DNA of 47,034 nucleotides from Fonticula-like sp. SCN 57-25 (GCA_001724245.1 MEDX01000017.1:1-47034), one strand, 5' to 3'; shown: positions 1 through 11,600, counted from the first letter of the stretch. Numbers and translations: made by a program. The notes: generated by a model from the sequence alone, not told the origin.

Positions 1-2138
1 CAGTGATGGAGCAAGCGCGCGCCGGTGAACCGGTGTAGCCGGAAACGCAGGTGCCGGCGGCGTTGTCACCGGAATTCGTCAGCGGCCAGTTCGCGTTCTG
101 ATAGCCGTTCACAGCAGCGCATGTAATCCCTAGGTAGGAAAGTGAGCAGTCTGTAGCTACTAACAATAAGCAACGCACTGATGCAGCTACCGGTGACGGT
201 GGACGACCAGGCGCCGGCCGAGCAGAGGCGAGTGGGTGCGCCGCTGTAGCCCGCATTGCACGTGCCGGTTGCGGTAACATCATGCGACGTCAGCGGCCAG
301 GTCACAAAACGCGCCGCGTCCACCTGAGCCGCGCAATTCAACGCTGCAAAGTGGCACTGTTAGCACAAATACACCATGCGGACTCGAGGCGTACCGACAC
401 AAGGCGAAGTGACCGTTCCCCAGGTGCCCGACGCTGAGCACGTGCTCTTGGGCGAGCCGCCATACCCGCTTACGCATGTTCCAGTCGCGGTCACCAGGCT
501 GTTCGTTGCGGGGAACACGGCAGTGCCGATCGTCTGGGCGCTACACACGTATTCTGCGACGATCGCGCGCGGGATCTTGTGAGAACAGATCGAGAAGGAG
601 AAAGTGGCGTACGGGTACATCCCGGCGATGCAGTCGTCGCCCAGACTCCGGTATTGCCACAAGCCAACTTGGGGGTACCATACCAGCCAGACACGCAGGT
701 TCCGGTGGCGGTGGTCCCGGCGTTGGACAAGGGGTACGAAGCGCTGCCCGGCCCCGAAGCCAAAGCCGCACATGTAATTTCTGAAATGGTGACGTCAGCG
801 TTATGTGGATCACTCGCATCCATTGGTCGTACTGGTGCACTGCGTTCCTGTCAATGCTCCGAAAGTTCCGTCGGTGCACAGCGACTTTGGCGCGCCGGTA
901 AAGGTCGTGAGGCATGTGCCGCTGCCGGTGACGCCGTGGTTGGTAAGTGGGAACGCTGCGTTGCTGATCGTCGCGGCAGCGCAATTGTTGAAAACTAACA
1001 AGAAAATGCAATGAATAAAAAGCCAGGTCCGATGAAACATCGTACGGCGGCAGGAGGTGCCCGAGCCGGTGTAACCAGAATTGCAGGCGCAAGTACCGGC
1101 GCTTTGGTTGCAGGTCGCGTTCGGGTCGCACGTGAGGTAATCAAACGCAATGAATGCACGATATGACGTTCCAGAAACCCAGCCGTAGTATGTCAACAGT
1201 ACATTATCGATGTATGTGTGGCGAATGCCAGTCTGCAACAGGCCCCTTAGCAAGCAGATACGGCCGCAAAGTCACCTCGCACCTTGCTGTTGGAAAGTCG
1301 GACTGCTGCGTTCAGTGTGGCTGCAGTGATCTGGACACCGCCAAAGCTATCAGGACAAAAAAGCAATAATTATTATTATAGCAACAAAGAGCAACAACGC
1401 TTGTCAGGCGCATACCTCCCATTCGTAATGTACTTGGTCGCGGTCGCCATTGCACCCAGGCGTGTAGAAACCGAGGGCTGGTTGTTGAACGTAATACTCG
1501 CATGAGTCCTAACATGGAGACGCAAGTTCGCAACTCGATCAGCTGTGCGCTCGTTGGTAATTGTCCGGGGGCGCGCACCATGTTGCCGTCGGCACATCGA
1601 CGCGGATCTGACTAAACGTACGAGTCAAAGTGGTTGCCGAGGTGGGCATCACGTTGAAGACGGGGGTACCATATGCGCAAAAACGCGTCGGCGTCGGCTG
1701 CAAGGTATGCCGAAGCGCAATATTAGGTCGCGCGACCAAAAGAAAATTGAAAACATAATGTCAACATTGGGCATTCGATGCGTACCGCAATCGTCGCGAA
1801 GTTGAATTGGTGGTAGAGATATAGAGCGGCCGCGGATCCGGATCCGAGGTTATAGTAGTATGTATTCTCTATGCAATGGAATAATATTATGTCAGTTTGG
1901 CCCTGTATAAATTATCCACCGACGACGTACTGTGAGGACCAAAGTTATCTCCCTTCGCGTGAGTGGACGTATAGTCCCCTGCGAACTCGTACGCCCTGCT
2001 GTCGTTCACGCTGCTTACTGCGACGCAAAAAGGAGTCAAATACAACTGTCAGTTGGAGGAAGGGCTAAGGTTTGGGCGATTCGCACCGCATAGTAGAACG
2101 GCCGCCAGCACCGCTAGCGCGGCCCTCCACTTCGCCAT
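1..2138 (-). CDS. Secreted/surface protein: EGF-like domain plus tandem sushi-like repeats (C-terminus beyond window)
   Basis: I rebuilt this gene from frame-consistent splicing. Exons are 2138-2087, 2017-1931, 1868-1786, 1697-1579, 1508-1416, 1346-1283, 1232-1046, 994-833, 780-613, 553-395, 343-179 and 129-1 (open at the window edge), about 489 codons. The ATG at 2138 opens a clear signal peptide (MAKWRAALAVLAAVLLC). An unrecognised domain of about 150 residues, rich in Thr, Asn and Tyr, follows. Then comes a six-cysteine EGF-like module (TCDPNATCNQSAGTCAC...) in exon 1232-1046. After it are at least five modules of 53-56 residues with four cysteines and the pattern C-A-A...PLTN...GTC..GY.G.P...C...G.W....C, resembling CCP/sushi domains. 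Every sushi-like exon is bounded by phase-1 introns. The role is probably adhesion or recognition outside the cell; no specific function can be assigned. Codon use looks like the neighbours. Confidence 0.8.
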
Positions 2139-2789
2139 GACGCGACTCTCCGTTGTGCCGGCGTTTTGCCCTTTTCCCTTTCCCGTGCCTTGTTTCAAAA
2201 CTGCAAATGAGGACCTCCTGATTGGCGGATGAAGTACGGGGCTCTTTTTTTGATTGGACAACTTTTCATCGTGTGGAGAAGCCCACCAATGAATGCAATG
2301 CAATTTGGCAACGCGTCGCGAAACCCCAACCATAAGTGGTCCAATCGCATGACCAGACCATTCAAGGTGGTAATCTGGGGCTGACCTCTGATTCCACCCC
2401 TGCTAATCGTTTATGTATCAAACCGGCCGGCCTGTCCTTGGCACAAGCAAAGGGATTAGATAAACTGAACCTGGACCCGTTGAGTGAAATATCGCATTTC
2501 ACAAGCAGAATACAGGCATCACACTTTCAAGAGCGGGCTCGATGAAAGATATGACAAGTGATTCTGGTGTCACATTCCTTACTCTGCCTTGACAGTTGCT
2601 GCGACGCTCCGTCCTATTTACCATACAAAAGTCCATGCTGGTGCACGCTTCCATGACCTATTTGTTTCGAATGACCATTGGTAAGGTAAGAACGATTCTA
2701 CGAGTACTTGTCCGCCAGCCATCAGTAGAATCCGCTGAATGAAAAGGGGCGTATTCGTTGAAGGCATATTATATGTTGAAAAGTAAAAG
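2139..2789. other. Intergenic region upstream of the sushi protein and downstream of PSMB2
   Basis: No convincing gene is visible in these 650 bases. Within about 200 bp upstream of the sushi-protein start there are several ATTGG/CCAAT pentamers on either strand (around 2221, 2253, 2285 and 2340). They may be promoter elements. The remainder looks like unique, moderately AT-rich spacer and includes the 3' flank of PSMB2. Confidence 0.5.
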
Positions 2790-3556
2790 TTACAAAGCTT
2801 GCACAGCGGCCGGCCCAGCAGGGGCAATAGGCAACGGTGCCGAAAGGTTAACTTCGATGTTGCGCACACCCGAAGCATCAACCACCTTGAAAGTAAACTT
2901 GTCCTGGTTGATGATGAAACGCGTCTTGAGCTCGCCGATGCACATCTTGACCAGCTCGATGGCCTCATGAAGCTCCATATTGGGGCGGTAGTGCCTATCC
3001 AGCGTGGAAAGGACAAAGTACCCAACGTAACCGTGGGTGCCGAAATTCACCTTCTGGATTGAACCCATGTAGTCCATCCAGTAGAGCTCAGGGCCAGTCT
3101 CGGTGTCGTAGCCGGCAATAAGTACATTCACAACATACTGAGACTAAAGCGGTGAGAGCCAAAGTTAGCTACCATGGTGACGGCCAACGAGCGAGCGGAG
3201 CGGACCCTCGAACGCAGGCTCTTGGCGAGCTCGCTGCGGACAAAGTGCGCGGCCGCGCGGGGTGTCAACTCGAGATTGTGACGAATCGCGTACAACCGCA
3301 CATTCTTCTGAATGTACTCGGCAAACTATAAAGAGGTTAAAGTTAGGGTTAGCGGCACAATAGGTCATAAACGCGGCATCACGGCACGCACGTTAACAGT
3401 GTCGCCAGACTCTCCCGAAAACAACATGGTGAGCCGGGGGCCCAAATCGCGCGTCTTGTCCTCGTCGTTCTTAAAAAGCATAAACGAGCGGCCAGCATTG
3501 CTGTCCGACGCCGTCAGGACAAAGTCCTTGCCAACAACACCAATCAAGCTCTCCAT
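2790..3556 (-). CDS. PSMB2: 20S proteasome subunit beta type-2 (beta-4)
   Basis: This is a structural, non-proteolytic beta subunit of the 20S proteasome core, predicted in cytosol and nucleus. Exons are 3556-3392, 3325-3206 and 3137-2790, giving about 210 residues (human PSMB2 has 201). The start at 3556 yields MESLIG, matching the family N-terminus, which lacks a propeptide. Recognisable family stretches are a GESGDTV segment, [12 protein letters not shown] directly after intron 1, an [16 protein letters not shown] block and a C-terminal [14 protein letters not shown] segment. Intron 1 (gtgcgt) is 66 nt. The donor of intron 2 is ambiguous: gtccgc at 3205 gives the homology-consistent junction, whereas gtagct at 3172 would add 11 residues in frame. 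The gene is divergent from the SDR gene at 3689. Confidence 0.93.
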
Positions 3557-3661
3557 TGCCGCCCGACAGCCAACCCAAGGACAGAGGAAAGAACTGACGA
3601 ATGTGCGTATCAGATTCAGGCCTGCCACAGGGTTGTGGGCTAATTCGACGTTGATCCAAAA

Positions 3662-3672
3662 TTTGGCGCGAA
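3662..3672 (+). promoter_or_regulatory. E2F-like site (TTTGGCGCGAA)
   Basis: The sequence TTTGGCGCGAA lies 17 bp before the ATG of the SDR gene, inside the 132-bp divergent spacer shared with PSMB2. It matches the TTTSGCGC core recognised by E2F/DP factors in animals and plants. Function is inferred from motif match only. Confidence 0.4.
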
Positions 3673-3688
3673 CGGCGAGCGGCAGACG

Positions 3689-4582
3689 ATGGACCGCCTG
3701 CTTGCCAAGGAAGTGACGACAGTCGCGGTCTGTGCAGGCTTGCTGCTCTGGCTGAGTGGCCCGTGGGCCCTTGCAGCAAATTTTTTTGTTGTGAGTTTAT
3801 TCTTGTTTGGCAACATGTATGTTGTTCCGCTTCTCGACAAAGCCGAGCTTGGATCGTCGCGGAGCGATACGCTAAGGGACTCCAGGGCAGTGGTCTGCGA
3901 TGCTACCGTAGGAATAGGCCCGTCCCTCGTGCGGGATTTGGCGCAACGAGGAGTTCATTTAGCGCTTGTGTCCGAAAATAGCTCGCAGCTGGATCAGCTT
4001 GCGGAAGAGGCACTGGCGCTCGGCGCGCCAACTGTCCGTCCGATCAGAGCGCATGCTGGCTCCTTTGCCGCCAGCAAAGACGTCCTTTGGCGCTCGTCTG
4101 TTGCACTGGGTGGGCGCCTTGACGTGCTTGTTGTAAACCTATCGTGGCCAATGGAGGTGGGGACCGGCAAGCACGAGTCTTCTGACGTAGCAGTCGAGCG
4201 GATATTTGCAAACCATTGTTTTAGCGCAATCAACCTATGCTCGCAGGCTCTTCCTTTACTGTCCGCTTCCAATGGGCGAGCCCTTCTTGTGTGCTCGCCT
4301 GGTGAGCGCGTTGCAAAATCGTCGGCGCCCAGCTATTCAAGCTGCGCAGCGGCGCTGAATGCGTGGGTTAACTCTACGCGGCTGACTTGGACGAATGTCA
4401 GCCTGACGATTGGCCATGCATACCCGCTGGAGCCCGACACACGCGTGGCGGCAAGTTTTGTTTGCGGACTCTCTGCAAGGAGATCAGATGTGTGGGTGTC
4501 TTCTGTGAATGCGGTTTTTTTGCGGATAGCAGAGGTTTTGCCAGCGATCGCGAGTCGCATGTCCCACTCGGTTGCTTTGTAA
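3689..4582 (+). CDS. Membrane-anchored short-chain dehydrogenase-like protein with degenerate active site
   Basis: A single-exon protein of 297 residues. A hydrophobic N-terminus (about 11-48) is followed by a Rossmann-like SDR fold. The layout recalls ER-membrane 17-beta-HSD/3-ketoacyl reductases, but I cannot name the substrate. Key residues are eroded. The TGxxxGIG cofactor motif reads CDATVGIG (70-77), so its first Thr-Gly pair is lost. The catalytic YxxxK is Y216-S-S-C-A220, so the lysine is alanine. A candidate catalytic Ser203 and an Asn in the LVVN strand (150) are kept. The family normally needs both Tyr and Lys, so this is probably a pseudoenzyme or a binding protein. The start is the only upstream ATG in frame, just after an E2F-like site. 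Converges on the unknown gene at 4661. Confidence 0.72.
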   Translation: MDRLLAKEVTTVAVCAGLLLWLSGPWALAANFFVVSLFLFGNMYVVPLLDKAELGSSRSDTLRDSRAVVCDATVGIGPSLVRDLAQRGVHLALVSENSSQLDQLAEEALALGAPTVRPIRAHAGSFAASKDVLWRSSVALGGRLDVLVVNLSWPMEVGTGKHESSDVAVERIFANHCFSAINLCSQALPLLSASNGRALLVCSPGERVAKSSAPSYSSCAAALNAWVNSTRLTWTNVSLTIGHAYPLEPDTRVAASFVCGLSARRSDVWVSSVNAVFLRIAEVLPAIASRMSHSVAL

Positions 4583-4660
4583 ATAATCTGGTGTATTAGT
4601 AGCACGTATGTAATAAATGTGTGTTTACAATATGATTTGTGATTCTGTATCACGAAAAGC

Positions 4661-5593
4661 TCAAACGGTCCGTTTGCCCGGCGACTTTTTGAGCTTGTTG
4701 TGCAGCTCGATGATTCGCCTCCAGGACTGCTCGATCTCCTCGGTGATGACCGGGCGCTCGCGCTCCGACGGCTTGGGCGACTCGCGCATCTCGTCGTCCA
4801 CAAGGTCACCAAGAAGCACGTCCGCATTGTAGCGATTAATCACTACAATGACATCGTTCCCAGAGACGCTGACGCCAGCCATGAGGCCATCGTAGGCGGG
4901 GAGCGTCGCGACGATGCGCAGCATGCCAAGGATCGGCCGCTTTGCCATGTAGGTTTCCCACTCTTGCCGCTGCACGAGCTGCTTCTGCCCAAGAAAGGCG
5001 CGCCGCAAGTCGGACTTGGCCATCTCTTGCTCGCCGTTCAGCAGCGAGTTACTCCACCGCCAGTCCTTGGCGATCAGCGAAAACGCATACTGACCGGGTG
5101 CGTCCGGCGTATCGAAAAATGCGTAGGAGCGACACCGTACGTGGTTGGTGGCGAGTGACACAGCCGACGTAGGGCGTGCCTCGAGCCGTCGGATGGCGGC
5201 TTGGAGAGGTGACATGCCCTTGCCGCCAAACTCGCGCTGATCGTCATCGATGCGGTTGAACCGCACCGTCGCAGTGGAGCACCACGACGGCAGCGCTGGT
5301 ACATCGGGCCCTTTTAAAAAGTCAATTTCACTCACGGGCAGACCCTGGTACTTTGTCATAAACGTCGTCAAGCAAAGCTCTGGAAAGAACTGCCGCCCGA
5401 ACCGCGTTGAACGCTCAAAGTACGCCTCGCGGGCTAGGCGGGTCTGCTCGGCGAGCGTCGGTGCCTCCAGAAGCTCGGCGCGCGTTCCCGACACCACCGC
5501 AGCGACATCCTGCCACAACTTGTTGTTCACCTCGCGAACGACCGGAACTCGCGGCGGCCGGGGGCTCGCCAGCAGGCGCGTCCAGCACGCCAT
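4661..5593 (-). CDS. Unrecognised 310-residue protein, possibly mitochondrial
   Basis: A single open frame; the ATG at 5593 gives MACWTRLLASPRPPRVPVV, an Arg-rich, acid-free N-terminus that could be a mitochondrial presequence. The rest is a mixed globular sequence with many Trp and Arg residues (for example AKDWRWSNSLLNGEQEMAK) and a charged, Lys/Arg-rich C-terminal helix ending KSPGKRTV. I recognise no domain. Coding status is supported by length, by composition like the neighbours and by a divergent promoter of about 100 bp shared with NBAS. Alternative identities cannot be judged without a profile search. Confidence 0.65.
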   Translation of the reverse strand: MACWTRLLASPRPPRVPVVREVNNKLWQDVAAVVSGTRAELLEAPTLAEQTRLAREAYFERSTRFGRQFFPELCLTTFMTKYQGLPVSEIDFLKGPDVPALPSWCSTATVRFNRIDDDQREFGGKGMSPLQAAIRRLEARPTSAVSLATNHVRCRSYAFFDTPDAPGQYAFSLIAKDWRWSNSLLNGEQEMAKSDLRRAFLGQKQLVQRQEWETYMAKRPILGMLRIVATLPAYDGLMAGVSVSGNDVIVVINRYNADVLLGDLVDDEMRESPKPSERERPVITEEIEQSWRRIIELHNKLKKSPGKRTV

Positions 5594-5622
5594 GGTCAGA
5601 CCGCAACGTCGGCGCAACGGTC

Positions 5623-5653
5623 GCCAAACTCAAACTGCAAACTGCAAACCGTG
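5623..5653. promoter_or_regulatory. TTTGCAG-type repeat tract in divergent promoter
   Basis: Read on the minus strand, this contains TTTGCAGTTTGCAGTTTGAG, a tandem heptad. It sits in the 103-bp spacer between the start of the unknown gene (5593, minus) and NBAS (5697, plus). The same word recurs immediately 5' of LTO1, NUDCD1, the POM152-like gene and the AceE-like gene, which suggests a shared promoter element. What binds it is unknown. Confidence 0.5.
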
Positions 5654-5696
5654 CTCGATTACGTTGCCTGGCCTGGAGGGACGCGCCGGCGGGACG

Positions 5697-8600
5697 ATGG
5701 GAGACGCACTCCTGTTCAATACAGTCTCCGCGGCGACATGGTGCGCAGTTGGACGCTTTGTTGATCAGTGCTGTGTTTGCATTTCTCACGATTTACTGTA
5801 GGGAAGGCGTCTCGCGACGGGATGCCCCCGAGCCTTCGAGTCTCTTTCGATCGCCGTGGGCGCGGCCGCAGAATTTGCCCTGGTCGCCGCAGCTGCCCCC
5901 AGCGTACATGCGGTCACTAGAATCGCTTCGTCCCCTGTGGCAGTTTTCTTTGTCACCGAATGGGCTGTTGCTGGCGATAGTGAAGGATTCCGCGATTGAG
6001 GTGAGGCCAATGTGCGCGGGGACGACCGGGCATGCGTCAGCGCGGGTAGAAGCAGACACATGGAGCAAGTGGAGGCAGCTAGCATGGAGCACAGACAGCA
6101 AGTACATCGTTTTATCGAGCAGTGGCGGGACTGTTCGCGTGCTTAGAGCGGACGATCTTGGACTTGTGTGTACTCTTTCTCGCTCGACAGACCTGCGCGT
6201 TCATCCTACGCTTGTCAACCCGCTCGCCGCGATCGAGATGCGGGCGCCTGCAATGCCATCATTTAACGGGCATAAATACTCGCATGAGCTTTTATTACTT
6301 GACTATGATGGGACGCTACGGAGTTTTATGCTCAACGCGGCCGATCTTGCTGCCCTGAACCAAGGAAACCCGCCCTCCCCGCGTTCGCAGTTTGCATTTT
6401 CAGACACGGGCGCCGTCGACGGCCTGTGCCGGCGCTTCTTCCGCGTCTCGTTTTCGCGCCACTTTCGCTATACAATGTGCATATCCATGCGGGACGACGG
6501 GGAAACGCTTCTTGTCGGCGGCGTAGGCTGCGACGGGCAGCCTGCTTGGCGCGCCTGGGCGACTCTGCCAGAGTTCCCTCATTTCCGGCGGCTCGACGCG
6601 CCCAACAAGGCCGACAATGTTAACCTTGAGGATGTGCCCGAGCAGACGAGTCGCGGATGGTTTGGATCTCTATCGCTCCGCTCTGCGCCTTCAGAGCCCC
6701 TTTCCACCTACTTGACGTCGATGCACTTTTCGCCCGACGGGACGCGCTTCGCCGCCGCCGACACTGCCGGCCACGTTGTGGTCGTGCCGACCGCTCGCAT
6801 GAGCGAGCCCATAAGCCTTGCGGCCGAGTCGTCGGCCGTCTGCGGTGTCTGGTGGTGGTCCGACACCGATCTCGCGCTCGTGTGCCACAGCGGCCTGGTC
6901 AAGATGGTCGGGATAGATTCGCCCGCGCTGCCTGAGCGGCTCAACACGCAGTTTGCCGAGGCCCCACTATTGCTGGGCCGCCGTGCGGGCGCGGCGCCTG
7001 CTATGCTTATACTTGACCACCAGGAGCGGCGGCTGCACATCCTCTGGCGCGGAACTCACCAGATGACGCTGGCTCGCGCCGAGCACGTCAATGAAGGGGA
7101 GTACGGTGATGACGAAGAGGACGGTGAGGAAGCGGGCGAGAACGCCGACACGGCACTCCAGCGGATACTCTCGACGCTCGTGCGGCCGCTCACGGTCGTC
7201 ACAGAGTACCTTTTGTGGACCTTTGACGACGACAAGTTTGTGCAGCGCAAGCGCATCCGCGCCTCAAAGAGCACCTACCGGCTGCTGGCGCTGGAACAGA
7301 CGACGCCACGAGAACTAGTAGACGCCAAGGTCGCGGGCGGGCACTTTGCCGATGCCCTGGCCGTCGCCCGCACGCACAACCTCCCGACTAACTCCATCTA
7401 TGCGGCTCAATGGGAGACGGTGCCCATGTCGCTCATGTCGATCCAGGACATCCTCGTAAACATCACAGATCCGCTTCTCGTCATCAAGCTGTGCCTCGAA
7501 AATGTCCCCGAGACGGTCGAAGTGGCCCGCGCGCTTCTCGACCATGCGCTCAAGCAGACCGATGTAGTGAAAAAGGCTCACGCGGGCGCCTATATTGACC
7601 GCGCGTCGCTCTCGGAGCTCGAGCTGCAGCTGTGCCGGCACCGCCTGGCGATCCTCGATCTGCAGGATCGCTTGGCCAGCACTGTGGCGCTCCTGGCAAA
7701 GGATGGCGACGGCGAGCAGGGCGAGTACAGCTTCCGGTGGACATTCGAGTCAATCCGCAACTGTGACCTCGTGGCCTTTGCCGCGGATCTTGCGGCGCAG
7801 CGCAGCATCGAGGCCGTCCACCTTCTCTACGTCCGCCACACGGCGCAGCTTGCCCCGTATCGCCTCGCGATCCTCCAGCTCATCCCAGAGGTCGTCTCTC
7901 CGCGCGACTATGCAGCGTTGCTCCCGCGCTGGGAGAACGACACGGAAGCGTGGGTTGCGCCAGAGCCGTGGCGCGAGCCCGACTGGCTTGAGGGGCAGCC
8001 GTGGCTAGCCGACATTGCGCCCGTGACCGAGCGCACGCACGTTCTCTCCTCGCAGTCGCTGCCGGCGCCCCGCGAGGTGCTTGCCAGGTGGTTCCGCCAC
8101 CGCGCTGTCGAGATCGACGCGGTTGCCGGCCAGACGGACTTTGCCGTCGACCTCGCGCGCCTCGCTGTAGACAATGGGTTCACCGAGCTCGAAAGGACGG
8201 TCCGCGACTTTTCGCTCTTTGCGAGCGTGCTTATGGACGTCGGGCCCGTCGCGGAGAGCGTGCTGGATCTCTCTTTTGCCGAGTTTGATGCGTCGCCAAC
8301 CAACCGACGCCTGGATCTGCTGCGCAACGGCGCTGATGCCGATATTTTTGCCATGCGGCTCGCCCGGCACGCCCCGGACCTTTTTCACGACGCGCCTGCG
8401 AGCACTATTGCAGACTATCTTGTCGAGCAGTGCGCCAAGTCGGAGGAAGGCTTGCGCTTGGCCATCGCCGTGGCACGTGAGAGCGACCCCATCAGTGACC
8501 CGTCCCACAGGGTCGTGCCTGAGGAAGACGATCTGGTCGACCTCATCTTAAGGTGCATTGCAGCGGGCGTCAAGTTTGACACTGAGCTTCACCTTTCGCT

Positions 8601-11600
8601 CGCCGCGCTCATCCCAGAGTCGGCGCAGCAGGGCAGTCGAGCGGATGACGTCAAGCTGCTCCTGGCACGCGTACATTGCCTCAAGGGTATGGCCCGGTTC
8701 GGCGTATCATCCACGCTTGCCGAGCTCGTCGCGATGCACAACAACGCTGACGCGCAGCAGCGCTTCTTTGTGCGCCTCATCCGACGCGTTTCATCAAGGT
8801 GCGTGTCGCGGTTGCTCGGTTTATATATGCTAATGTGCCTCTCCCTAGCGAGCGCGACTATCGGAAACTGCTGTCATTCATTGAAGCGACGCGCGAGCAG
8901 CTTTGCCCGTCGATCCGCCTCTCATTTATCCACCGCCAGTTTGTCATTACGCTCATGACCGATGCCCGTACGCCTTGTTCCCGCTATGTTTCGAGCCCTG
9001 ACCTCGCGGCCAAAGGGATGTTTGGCGCCGCCCACGAGCTGCTCAGCGACCAGAAGCGCGACCCCTCATGGAAGCCGCTTGAAATCGACGACCGCGAGGA
9101 GCTTGTGCTGAGCGCGGCCGACGAGTTTTTCGACAATGCCGACGGCTGCGAGCCCGACAACCCTCTTCTCAATGCAGCATCTAGCTGGTTCGCCGCGCCA
9201 ACCCCGTCACTATTTTCACTAATGCCTCGCTCGCAGTCTCCTTGTCCTGAGCCCGCAGACACCGCGCACGACCGCAAAGCTCCGCCTCATTGAAGCTTGC
9301 CGCCTTCTCTTCCGCCTTCGCCATGGCTCTAATGTTGCCGAAGAGGCGGATGAAGTCATGTCGCCCGATTCCACCGCCGCACCCAAGCGCCTGCTGCCAA
9401 TTCAGGTTGGGCACTCGCGCGACCGCGTGGCACTTGTCGAGGAGGCGCTTGCAATGCGCCCCGTGCTGTGCGTACATGCCGACGACGTCTGGCGCCTGGC
9501 TGGTCTTCTCCTTGGCGCCGCTGACGACGCGCCGGTCACTGCTTTGGCCGCTGCGCCTCGCCTTCGCATCTCGGCCGCTCTCATTCGGGCCGCCGTCGCG
9601 TCCAACCACCTTGCGGCGGCCGTTACTCTCGTGCGTGCGCTGCAGGTGCCCCGCGCAGCGGACAACCAGACCCCTGCTGCGGTGCTAAAGGTCGTGTCGG
9701 AGGCGTGCCTCGCCGTCGCCGACGCCCCCGGCAAGCTCGGCCACGCGGGCCGTGTACTCGCAGCTCGGCACGCCGCCGCGTTTGCAGCCGGCGTCGACCG
9801 GGAAGCCGGTGCGCGGGCTCTGGCCCGCTTTGCTGCGCTAGAGTGTGCCGAGGTAGCTGATGAGACGCGGCCTGCCGACGCGCAGACGCCTCTGTCGCCC
9901 GCTGCGCTTGCCCAGGAGACGCAGCCGCTCGATTGGACGCGGCCGTGGCCCGCCGTGACGGTGCACTACCTGGCGCAGCAGCGGGCCGCGGCCCTCGCAT
10001 CAAGCAAGGAGCTCTTGTTTGATGAGCCGAGCGAGCACAGCGCGGCGTGCGGGGCGCTTCTCCCCGTCGATACGCACGGCGCCCTGGGCCTCGTGTTGGC
10101 GGCGAGTGAGCCAGGCCTCCTTGCCAACCTCTTTGGCGGGAGCAGCTCGCAGCTGTTTTCGGCGCACTTGGGGCTGTATGTCTACGGCCTGGACGCGCTG
10201 GCGAGCCTCGACGCTGCTGGCGACGAGCGCTTTGGGATCTCTGCTAGTCTGCGGTCCGTCGCCCAGGTGGAGGAGGCCGTCGAGCTGATGAGCAAGCTGG
10301 GCACAATGGCCCTGGCCGAGCCGGCGCGCGAGTCGGCCGGGCTGGCCATCGCGTTCCGCGAACGCAGTATTGAGGGGCGCATGGACGCCGAGGTGCAGCG
10401 GCTTCTTCAGGGTACAAAGGTTGAAAAGTCGCGCTGGCGAATCGACGTTTCGTACCGGCAGGCGTGCGTGCGCGAGCTCGCATCGACCGCCGACGCGGAT
10501 CAGTTTGAGCGCGCGGTAGCTCTGGCGGGGCCCGCTCGGCTCACGGCCAAGCAGGTGTGCGCTGCCAATATCGCTCACTTGATGGCGCTCGACGGGCCCG
10601 CGTTCCCGGTGGCGCTCGCCGCCATTAGCGAGGAGCGCCGCATCGAGCTCATGGAGGAAACCGACGAGCGCAAGATTCCAACAACAAGGTGCGTTGCGGG
10701 GATGTATGTGAGGCAGGTGTGGATAAAGATGTGTTGTGTCTACTGTGATTGTGGTGGCTCTCTGATGACTGCATGCCTCGAGATCCGGCGATGCGGACAG
10801 ATACGGGGCCTAGATTTCTTTTCTTTTCTTTTTTTTGCTGTGGGAATGGGACGCCGATATCGATATTCATACTTTACCCACTTGTCCAAAAATCCCTCTA
10901 CTGACACGACTGCAGCTCGCTTGGGTTCCAGTGGCTGACGGGCCGTTGGTGGCCGTTTGTTGTGCACTCGTACGCGGCGGACGCGTCTCCTTCTGCCGAT
11001 CTTTCGACCCTCAAAGCGACTCTACCCCTCCTGTCGCCGTCGGACACGGTGCAGGTGCTGGAGAGCACACTGCTTCAAAGCAGCCCGTCCCCGTGGAGCG
11101 TTCCCGCCAAGGTGCGCCGCGACATTGTCGCCGCCGCCGAGGCTGCCCTAGACGGCTGCGAGTGGGACGACGTCCAGGACCGGCTGGACACGGCGCGGCG
11201 CTTCATTGACGTGGTGCTTGAGGTGCACGCGGCCAACATTAGCGAGCGGTGGCAGCGCAAGGCGGAGCAGTCGCTCGGCAGCGAGGAGAAGTTGGTGACG
11301 CTCTGCCAGCGGCTCGCGCTCGACACTGACTACGAGTGGCCGAGCCTGCTGCACATGTGCGACATTCTGCAGCGCGCGTACGGCGGCGCAATGTTTAGCC
11401 GCGAGGCTGTGGTCGGCGCGACGGCCGAGCTGCTCGTCAGGAGCGCTGTTGCGGGTACGACGTCGGTCGTCGTCGCCGGCAATGTGTCGCTTGGTAGCCC
11501 GTGGACGGGAATCGCCACGCTGTCGCGGCATGTTATTCGGTCGGAGGACCCCCTCGGCGACAACGCGACGTCGTGCGAGCGCGCGCTGCTCGACCCCCTG

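Noticed and set aside
1829-1849. GCGGCCGC next to two GGATCC sites, looking like a cloning linker
   Set aside because: In the spliced frame of the sushi gene the stretch encodes GSGSAAA within a continuous exon (1868-1786), with native sequence on both sides, so it is simple coding sequence.
2336-2545. 69-codon plus-strand frame in the gap upstream of the sushi gene
   Set aside because: It starts at a non-ATG codon, is short and has no motif or splice partner.
5407-5696. Upstream in-frame extension of NBAS to an ATG at 5407
   Set aside because: It overlaps the antisense unknown gene, has no similarity to NBAS, and the spliced start at 5697 restores a family-like N-terminus.
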